From Clostridiaceae bacterium (lineage in GTDB: Bacteria > Bacillota > Clostridia > Oscillospirales > Acutalibacteraceae): DNA of 11,145 bases. Each line of letters starts with the position of its first letter. Position 1 is the first letter of the stretch. The DNA is taken from the NCBI GenBank assembly GCA_904501895.1, contig CAJGCX010000053.1:1-11145 (forward strand). Reading direction: 5' to 3'. The position numbers and the translations under genes were made by a program. The notes under the pieces are model-generated. The model saw nothing but the letters and a program-made list of their open reading frames with translations. It was not told the origin of the DNA and did not search any database. Of the stretch, positions 7,008 to 11,145 are shown one piece after another.

Positions 7008-7877
7008 TCAATTTTTTGGATATTCTCTCAATGAACAGAATTTATAGCCCTGATTTCTTGCTTCGTCAATTATACTGCCAAGAGCATTTGCATTGTCAGG
7101 TGAAACTGAATGAAGAAGTATTACTGCACCCGGATGAAGCCTTGATACAACTTTATCGAAAGCATACTCCTCACCCTTTTGGTTATTCAAATCCCAGTCA
7201 GCATAAGCCAATGACCAGAAAACGCTTGTATAGCCTAAAGAATCTACAACCTTTAGTGCATTATCCGTATATTCGCCTTTTGGAAATCGAAAATATGGTT
7301 CACTATAATTAAAATTTTCTTTCAGATACTTTTCCATTCCATTGATTTCTTCTTTCATCTGTTCAATACAAATTTCAGCAAAAGACGGATGTGTTACAGA
7401 ATGATTTCCCACAATATGACCTTCGTTTATCATCCTTTGGATAAGCTCAGGATTTTCCTTGACCTGTGGCAAAGTACAGAAAAATGCCGAAGGAACATTC
7501 TTTTCCTTTAAAACATCAAGAATCTTTGATGTATAGCCATTTTCATAGCCACAATCAAAGGTTAGATACAAAACTTTTTCTTCTGATTTTATATCAAGAC
7601 AAAGTGCATTAAAGCCATTTTCATCAAAATATTTCTGTGCATTTATTGATATTTCGTTTGCAACACCATTTTTTGCAACACCGTAGCTATGAGATTTTCT
7701 TGCAGTTGTACTATCAGCCATAGGCTCAGGTGAAACGGAGGTTTCAACATTATTATTTTTAGTTGTTGAGGTTGAAGCACTTGTTTCAGGTTTATATTCA
7801 GGCACTTGTCTTCTTTCACAAGATGAGAATAAACATATAGAAATTATTACACAAATTACTTTAACAGAACATTTCAT
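7008..7877 (-). CDS. pdaA: PdaA-like polysaccharide deacetylase (spore cortex delta-lactam type), predicted lipoprotein
   Basis: This 289-residue NodB-fold protein most resembles PdaA, which de-N-acetylates muramic acid in spore cortex peptidoglycan so that muramic delta-lactam can form. Visible elements are LYLTFDCGYENGYTSKILDVL (103-123, split by family motif FDxGYENGYT), the zinc histidines in GNHS (His159) and THPS (His163), RFPKG (197-201), FWSLAYADW (220-228) with NNQKG (231-235), and LLHSVSPDNA (254-263). The residue after the catalytic Asp108 is Cys109, where Asp, Asn or Glu is usual. The N-terminus is a hydrophobic signal ending LFSSC (16-20), a somewhat off-consensus lipobox, followed by a Ser/Thr-rich linker to about residue 65. 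The ribosome binding site AGAGGA precedes the ATG. The gene starts 12 nt after a small ORF and is probably co-transcribed with it. Confidence 0.88.
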   Translation of the reverse strand: MKCSVKVICVIISICLFSSCERRQVPEYKPETSASTSTTKNNNVETSVSPEPMADSTTARKSHSYGVAKNGVANEISINAQKYFDENGFNALCLDIKSEEKVLYLTFDCGYENGYTSKILDVLKEKNVPSAFFCTLPQVKENPELIQRMINEGHIVGNHSVTHPSFAEICIEQMKEEINGMEKYLKENFNYSEPYFRFPKGEYTDNALKVVDSLGYTSVFWSLAYADWDLNNQKGEEYAFDKVVSRLHPGAVILLHSVSPDNANALGSIIDEARNQGYKFCSLREYPKN

Positions 7878-7889
7878 TTTGTGTTCCTC

Positions 7890-8069
7890 TTACTTCATCA
7901 TCTTATTAACGCTGTCAACAACATCATTAACTGTATTCATTGCCTTTTTTGCAGTTTTCTTCATCTTCTTTTTAGTGCTGTTATCAGTCAATGAGTTTGT
8001 AACAGCCATTGCGGCTGTACCAGCAAGCATACCTGCACCTACAACCTTACCTATTTGTTTCTTATCCAT
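7890..8069 (-). CDS. Small Ala/Lys-rich protein of unknown function upstream of pdaA
   Basis: This is a 59-residue ORF, starting MDKKQIGKVVGAGMLAGTAA. It has a strong ribosome binding site (AAGGAG, eight bases before the ATG), stops 12 nt before pdaA and has clean codon use, so I consider it real. Residues 6-24 are rich in Gly/Ala with GxG and GxxxG-like spacing and could form a short amphipathic or membrane-associated helix. Residues 31-59 are strongly basic and predicted helical (STKKKMKKTAKK, then VNDVVDSVNKMMK). The build resembles small YtxH-like proteins of Clostridia, but no family can be assigned from sequence alone. Pairing with a spore-cortex enzyme hints at a sporulation or envelope role; this is inference. 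Confidence 0.7.
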   Translation of the reverse strand: MDKKQIGKVVGAGMLAGTAAMAVTNSLTDNSTKKKMKKTAKKAMNTVNDVVDSVNKMMK

Positions 8070-8091
8070 AATTTTTTCTCCTTTCTTTCAG

Positions 8092-8118
8092 ATTTGCTCA
8101 AAGAATTTTTATGAGCTA
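8092..8118. repeat. Small inverted repeat in the leader of the small-protein/pdaA transcript
   Basis: Arms TTTGCTCA and TGAGCTAAA flank an AT-rich loop, with a 5-bp core GCTCA/TGAGC and one mismatch before further T-A pairs. It lies upstream of the ribosome binding site of the 59-residue ORF. It could be a weak hairpin or an operator; nothing further supports either. Confidence 0.3.
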
Positions 8119-8161
8119 AAATATTTTTTGAAAGAAAATTAAAAAAATTATCAAATTGTAT

Positions 8162-8189
8162 TTTAAATTATTTCTAAAAATGTTATTAT
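8162..8189 (+). promoter_or_regulatory. Candidate extended -10 promoter for trmL
   Basis: TATTAT at 8184-8189 is preceded by TGT, giving an extended -10 (TGnTATTAT), with a weak TTTAAA 16 bases upstream at 8162-8167. It would yield a leader of about 35 nt ending in the GGGTGAT ribosome binding site. It overlaps the opposing -10 on the minus strand. Confidence 0.45.
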
Positions 8190-8213
8190 ATTTTTGTAAA
8201 TGAAATTTTTAAA
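8185..8213 (-). promoter_or_regulatory. Candidate promoter for the small protein-pdaA transcript
   Basis: On the minus strand TTTAAA (8213-8208) and a perfect TATAAT (8190-8185) are 17 bases apart. This would give a leader of roughly 110 nt before the small ORF. The region is extremely AT-rich, so chance matches are likely. A spore-specific promoter for pdaA may exist as well but I could not recognise one. Confidence 0.4.
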
Positions 8214-8229
8214 ATTTGGGTGATGAAAA

Positions 8230-8736
8230 ATGACATTGAATATAGTAATGGTTGAGCCTGAAATTCCACAGAATACAGGTAACGTGGCACGTACATGTGC
8301 TGCAACAGGTGCAAGACTTCATTTAGTAGGTAAAATGGGCTTTACTCCTGATGATAAAAAGCTTAAAAGAGCAGGGCTTGACTACTGGTATCTCCTTGAT
8401 ATTACATATTACGACACAATGGAAGAATTTTTCGAGAAAAACAAAGGTGGAAATTTCTTCTATTTTTCAACAAAGGCACAGAAAAGACATTCTGATGTTT
8501 CATATCCTGATAACACATATCTCGTTTTTGGCAAGGAAACTGCAGGACTTCCTGAAAAATTGCTTTTTGAAAATGCTGACAAATGTGTAAGAATTCCGAT
8601 GATTGACGAAGCAAGAAGCCTTAATCTTTCAAATGCTGTTGCAATTGGTGTGTATGAAACACTCCGTCAATGGGATTATCCACAGTTGTTAGAATCAGGG
8701 GAATTAAGAGATTACCTCTGGGCAGACCAGCAGTAA
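8230..8736 (+). CDS. trmL: tRNA (cytidine(34)-2'-O)-methyltransferase TrmL
   Basis: This 168-residue SPOUT (SpoU-class) methyltransferase uses S-adenosylmethionine to 2'-O-methylate the wobble nucleotide of leucine tRNAs. Conserved blocks run in order: IVMVEPEIPQNTGNVARTCA (5-24), the SAM-binding-knot segments LVFGKETAGLP (98-108), and IPMIDEARSLNLSNAVAIGV (122-141), followed by YETLRQ. It has the compact length typical of TrmL, without the N-terminal substrate-binding domain of other SpoU enzymes. ATG follows GGGTGAT by five bases. It is the only plus-strand gene here, is monocistronic, and is followed by a clear terminator. Confidence 0.96.
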   Translation: MTLNIVMVEPEIPQNTGNVARTCAATGARLHLVGKMGFTPDDKKLKRAGLDYWYLLDITYYDTMEEFFEKNKGGNFFYFSTKAQKRHSDVSYPDNTYLVFGKETAGLPEKLLFENADKCVRIPMIDEARSLNLSNAVAIGVYETLRQWDYPQLLESGELRDYLWADQQ

Positions 8737-8761
8737 AAAAAATGAATAAAATATAAAAAAC

Positions 8762-8796
8762 GCACCTGACAGTAATTGTCGGGTGCATTTTTATTT
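8762..8796 (+). terminator. Intrinsic terminator of trmL
   Basis: A 10-bp stem, GCACCTGACA (8762-8771) with TGTCGGGTGC (8777-8786) and one G-U pair, closes a GTAAT loop and is followed by ATTTTTATTT. It begins 26 nt after the trmL stop. Confidence 0.88.
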
Positions 8797-8830
8797 AGAT
8801 TATATTGATAAATTGGAGGTTATAGGGGAA

Positions 8831-8853
8831 TGCAAAATGCAAAGCGCAAAATG
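8831..8853. repeat. Short direct repeats of GCAAA(ATG)
   Basis: Three GCAAA units occur at 8832, 8839 and 8846, two of them extended to GCAAAATG. They are followed by CTGCGTTGCA. The text looks like a dispersed intergenic repeat of gut Clostridia and does not read as coding sequence. This family resemblance is from memory and unconfirmed. Confidence 0.5.
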
Positions 8854-8874
8854 AAAGAACTGCGTTGCAATTAT

Positions 8875-8930
8875 AATGCCTCCCTCTGACGAGGGAGGTG
8901 GCATTTTCGTAAGAAAATGGCGGAGGGAGA
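8875..8930. repeat. Palindromic intergenic repeat with two hairpins
   Basis: Hairpin one pairs CCTCCCTC (8879-8886) with GAGGGAGG (8891-8898) around TGAC. Hairpin two pairs CATTTTC (8902-8908) with GAAAATG (8913-8919) around GTAA. The element ends in GAGGGAG (8923-8929), an inverted copy of its CTCCCTC start, so it has a REP- or MITE-like build. It is GC-rich in an otherwise AT-rich region. No coding capacity is seen. Confidence 0.75.
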
Positions 8931-8954
8931 GATAGTTTAACAGTGAAACTTACT

Positions 8955-9060
8955 ACCCCTCAGTCTGCTTCGCAGACAGCTAGGTCTCACCTGCCGGTTC
9001 GGTCGGTGCTTCTGCTTCGCAGAGGTCTCCACCGGAGACCCGCACCCTGACAAGGGGAGC
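8955..9060. repeat. Composite palindromic repeat, apparently one element nested in another
   Basis: The outer part starts CCCCTCAGTCTGCTTCGCAG and ends CTGACAAGGGGAGCC; CCCCT (8956-8960) and AGGGG (9053-9057) are inverted copies. Inside it sits a GTCTGC-TTC-GCAGAC hairpin (8963-8977). About 65 bases from roughly 8981 to 9045 look like an insert with its own hairpins: TCTGC-TTC-GCAGA (9011-9023) and GGTCTCC-ACC-GGAGACC (9024-9040). The 13-mer TCTGCTTCGCAGA occurs in both outer and inner parts (8964-8976, 9011-9023), and GGTCTC occurs at 8983 and 9024. The element resembles dispersed repeats of gut Firmicutes; that resemblance is from memory. Confidence 0.7.
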
Positions 9061-9120
9061 CGAGAATAGACACTTACTAATTCCCCAATAAATTATAATT
9101 TGAATATAGACATAAATAAT

Positions 9121-9140
9121 GGCGGGAGAAAGCCCCCGCC
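9121..9140 (-). terminator. Probable terminator of the fucosidase operon (GC hairpin, possibly a dispersed repeat)
   Basis: On the minus strand GGCGGG (9140-9135) pairs with CCCGCC (9126-9121) around GGCTTTCT, followed by ATTATTTAT. It lies 14 nt after the fucosidase stop. The run of U is interrupted, so termination may be modest. The GGCGGGGGC...CCCGCC core may itself be an intergenic repeat recruited as terminator. Confidence 0.5.
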
Positions 9141-9154
9141 CTACTGCCTTGTAT

Positions 9155-10579
9155 TTATTTTTTACAATAAATTTCAACTGAATTAAGAGTTGATTTTATA
9201 CGATATGAAGTAATAACAATTTTAATTCGGTTAATTTTTTGTTTCTTGAATCGACATATTCGCTTTGCACCGATTATTGTTGATGAACAAATTTTTTCAA
9301 ATCCGTTTCCATTATCGGCGTAAATATCAAAGGATTCAATCTGTTGACCTGTTGCAATATTTTCCTTCAAAACGATTTTATCAGCTGTTATTGGAGAATC
9401 AAATTCAATAGTGATTTCAGGGTTTTCGTCCCCCTCACCACATTGCCAATAACGGTTTTCAATTAAAATATTTTCTGCTATATGGTCAGTGTCAAGGTTT
9501 GAAGAAGCAGATATCTTGCAATTAATTGCAAGATTTTCAGGGAATTCCTTTCGCAATTCATCCCCAAACTGACGGAGTCTTTTAACATCAGCCTTTGCAA
9601 GTAAGCCATTTTTATCAGGTGGAATATTAAGAAGAAGTGATGCATTACCACCAACGCTTCCCCAATAAATCTGCATAAGCTTTTTAAGGGATTTAACCTT
9701 AAAATCCTCTTTTTTATGATAAAACCAACCCGGTCTGATAGAAACATCAACTTCGGCAGGATACCAGATGAAATCCTTAATTCCATCGATAAAATTACGG
9801 CTTCCCAAATCCTGTGTTTTAGCATCAACATTTTTAGCAAATTCAGGTGTATCCTCCTGCTGTGAATGCTCTGCAACATAATCCTGATTACTTACGTAAT
9901 AAGGGACAACGCTCCATTCGGATTCACGGGATTTCCCCGCTTCATTACCGCACCAACGAACATCAGGACCACAGATGTTAATAACTGCGTTTGGCTGTAA
10001 TTCACGGATATGTGAAAAATATCTGTTCCAGTCATAAACCTGCTTTTTACCGTTTTTACCTTCACCACAAGCACCATCAAACCAGAAGCAGAAAATGTCA
10101 CCATAATTTGTGGCAAGCTCTGTTAATTGATTAATAAAATAATCGTTATACTCTTTTCCTGTGCCATAAGTAGCCTCATGTCTGTCCCAAGGTGATAAAT
10201 AAACACCGAATTTAAGTCCGTATTCAGAGCAAGCATCGCTGACTTCCTTTACAACATCACCTTTCCCGTCTTTAAAAGGGCTGTTTTTCATACAGTAATC
10301 TGTATAATCACTCTGCCAAAGGCAGAAGCCATCGTGATGCTTACAAGTAAGAATAATTGCCTTCATACCAGCATTTTTAATCTCTTTTGCCCATTGACGA
10401 GCATCGAGCTTTTTGGGATTAAAGACTTCAGGAGAAGCAGTACCATCTCCCCATTCCTTACCTGTAAATGTATTTGTACCGAAATGACAGAAAGCGTACA
10501 TTTCTAATTTTTGCCATTCTAATTGTCGTGGCGACGGAATTACTTCCGCCGCCAACTCGTAACTTTTCTTATTCTGCAT
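9155..10579 (-). CDS. Alpha-L-fucosidase, glycoside hydrolase family 29
   Basis: This 474-residue retaining exo-glycosidase releases terminal L-fucose from fucosylated glycans. Family 29 features: CHFGTNTFTGKEWGDG (31-46), FNPKKLDARQW (53-63), CKHHDGFCLW (79-88), and FWFDGA (165-170) with nucleophile Asp168. Also seen are VDVSIRPGWFYH (277-288) and LLLNIPPDKNG (315-325). The EWG pattern suggests the more linkage-selective GH29-B type. Residues about 350-474 form a C-terminal beta-sandwich of discoidin-like type. There is no signal peptide, so it probably acts in the cytoplasm on imported oligosaccharides. I chose the ATG at 10579, as the family-like sequence starts there; it overlaps the upstream gene by 11 nt and has no clear ribosome binding site. 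An earlier in-frame GTG (10636) would add 19 residues within the upstream gene. Confidence 0.93.
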   Translation of the reverse strand: MQNKKSYELAAEVIPSPRQLEWQKLEMYAFCHFGTNTFTGKEWGDGTASPEVFNPKKLDARQWAKEIKNAGMKAIILTCKHHDGFCLWQSDYTDYCMKNSPFKDGKGDVVKEVSDACSEYGLKFGVYLSPWDRHEATYGTGKEYNDYFINQLTELATNYGDIFCFWFDGACGEGKNGKKQVYDWNRYFSHIRELQPNAVINICGPDVRWCGNEAGKSRESEWSVVPYYVSNQDYVAEHSQQEDTPEFAKNVDAKTQDLGSRNFIDGIKDFIWYPAEVDVSIRPGWFYHKKEDFKVKSLKKLMQIYWGSVGGNASLLLNIPPDKNGLLAKADVKRLRQFGDELRKEFPENLAINCKISASSNLDTDHIAENILIENRYWQCGEGDENPEITIEFDSPITADKIVLKENIATGQQIESFDIYADNGNGFEKICSSTIIGAKRICRFKKQKINRIKIVITSYRIKSTLNSVEIYCKK

Positions 10580-10931
10580 AATTTGTCGCAATAATATCCA
10601 CACCTGTACCGAGAATGTTTTCAATAACAACATCACCGATATTAACAGGTGCTTTAACAGATGCTTTGTTTATAACTTCCATACATTCGAACATCATACC
10701 CTTTGGAATTGGGTTTGCACTCTTTACAGGCACAACATAAGATTTGCCACCCTCTACCTTAACAGTAGTTGTAAGCATTCTTGTTGGGTTTGTAACCTCT
10801 GTACGAGCGTAAGCGTCACCACGCTTACAAGTATTACCTGTAACAGTTTCCACATTACCGTCAGCATCAAAAGTTACAGTTATAGGGCATCCTAAAGGAC
10901 AAGCAACACAAACAAGTTCTCTATTTTCCAT
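10569..10931 (-). CDS. DUF1667 domain protein, four-cysteine oxidoreductase partner
   Basis: This 120-residue protein has Cys8, Cys11 and Cys15 in CVACPLGC and Cys35 in GNTCKRGDAYA, a pattern suited to an iron-sulphur cluster or zinc. The central and C-terminal parts (RMLTTTVKVEGG 51-62, SANPIPKG 71-78, APVNIGDVV 94-102, LGTGVDIIAT 107-116) match the DUF1667 family. Family members usually sit beside FAD-dependent oxidoreductases in glycerol-3-phosphate-type operons and are thought to be their electron-carrying partner; the precise reaction is not established. The upstream gene fragment ends just before it and supplies GGAGG nine bases ahead of the ATG. It is followed by the fucosidase with an 11-nt overlap. 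Confidence 0.88.
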   Translation of the reverse strand: MENRELVCVACPLGCPITVTFDADGNVETVTGNTCKRGDAYARTEVTNPTRMLTTTVKVEGGKSYVVPVKSANPIPKGMMFECMEVINKASVKAPVNIGDVVIENILGTGVDIIATNYAE

Positions 10932-10935
10932 TTTC

Positions 10936-11145
10936 TTATGCCTCCACTCTTACTGTAATCTCTGAATTAACAGGAAGTTCCTTAATAACTGACTGCTTGA
11001 GAGTAACATATTCCATTTCACCGGGACAAAGCTTAACCTTTTTCTTTGAAAGGATTTCTTTACCGTCACATTCAACAATAATCTTTGCATTATTGAACAC
11101 AGCACCAACACGGAAGTAAAGCTTAACATCAGTATCAGTATTGTG
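10936..11145 (-). CDS. C-terminal end of a probable FAD-dependent oxidoreductase (partial, 5' end outside window)
   Basis: An open frame enters from the right edge and ends at a TAA at 10938-10936, giving 69 residues. It begins HNTDTDVKLYFRVGAVFNNA and continues through KKKVKLCPGEMEYVTL to EITVRVEA. This beta-rich tail with a PGEME motif resembles the C-terminal domain of NAD(P)/FAD-dependent oxidoreductases that are encoded directly before DUF1667 genes. The dinucleotide-binding part is not in the window, so the call rests on the tail and on the neighbour 4 nt downstream. An alternative is another multi-domain protein with a C-terminal beta-sandwich. Confidence 0.6.
   Translation of the reverse strand, partial: HNTDTDVKLYFRVGAVFNNAKIIVECDGKEILSKKKVKLCPGEMEYVTLKQSVIKELPVNSEITVRVEA

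Larger units (their letters stand above)
8797..9154. other. Repeat-filled convergent intergenic region without a credible gene
   Basis: The gap between trmL and the fucosidase gene runs tail to tail. It contains the four repeat or hairpin elements listed separately, separated by AT-rich filler (8797-8830, 8931-8954, 9061-9120) in which I see no gene, promoter or RNA. The one reading frame across it (minus strand, 8980-9177) is made of repeat sequence. Confidence 0.8.

Noticed and set aside
7879..8142. Plus-strand 87-residue frame with a hydrophobic translation
   Set aside because: It is the antisense of the 59-residue minus-strand gene, and its Phe/Ile-rich translation reflects the Lys/Ala codons of that gene. 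No ribosome binding site was found.
8797..9154. CRISPR array or structured non-coding RNA in the repeat region
   Set aside because: The repeats are not evenly spaced copies with unique spacers, no cas gene is near, and no known riboswitch or RNA consensus was recognised.
8980..9177. 65-residue minus-strand frame across the repeat region
   Set aside because: Its C-terminal half is translation of the palindromic repeats and its N-terminal part crosses the putative terminator hairpin. No ribosome binding site or gene-like composition was seen. It is the kind of frame that gets annotated as hypothetical in repeat-rich gut genomes.
9478..9879. Minus-strand 133-residue frame inside the fucosidase gene
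   Set aside because: It lies wholly within the GH29 coding region in another frame and has no recognisable domain.

Overview
The window is AT-rich chromosomal DNA from a low-GC Gram-positive bacterium of the Clostridia. It looks most like a gut Oscillospiraceae/Ruminococcaceae species. The grounds are gene order, an alpha/beta-type spore protein, a PdaA-like spore-cortex deacetylase, a GH29 fucosidase, and GC-rich palindromic repeats of a style familiar from gut Firmicutes. No species is assigned. I found no phage, CRISPR, transposase, toxin-antitoxin or defence gene, and nothing that amounts to an undescribed multi-gene system.

Region 1 (1-6624, minus strand) is one tightly packed run, apparently driven by a good sigma-A promoter at 6596-6624. 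The order of transcription is hprK, murB, rapZ, whiA, two consecutive signal peptidases (lepB-2, lepB-1), rbgA, rnhB, and yraN cut by the window edge. Gaps are at most 18 nt, and two junctions share a base between stop and start. The run joins two blocks usually seen apart: the HPr kinase/MurB/RapZ/WhiA set for carbon signalling and envelope growth, and the lepB-rbgA-rnhB-yraN set for secretion, ribosome assembly and nucleic-acid processing. yvcK, usually between rapZ and whiA, is absent there.

Region 2 (6625-8069, minus strand) holds a spore DNA-protecting protein (SASP), a lipoprotein-type PdaA-like deacetylase, and a 59-residue alanine/lysine-rich small protein upstream of the deacetylase with its own strong ribosome binding site. 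A long hairpin separates the SASP gene from the hprK promoter.

Region 3 (8070-8796) has a short AT-rich divergent promoter region, then the tRNA wobble methyltransferase trmL on the plus strand, closed by a clear intrinsic terminator.

Region 4 (8797-9154) is a convergent gap with no credible gene. It stacks several unrelated palindromic repeats, one apparently inserted into another.

Region 5 (9155-11145, minus strand) is the end of another operon: the C-terminal tail of a probable FAD-dependent oxidoreductase, a four-cysteine DUF1667 protein, and an intracellular GH29 alpha-L-fucosidase whose start overlaps the DUF1667 gene.
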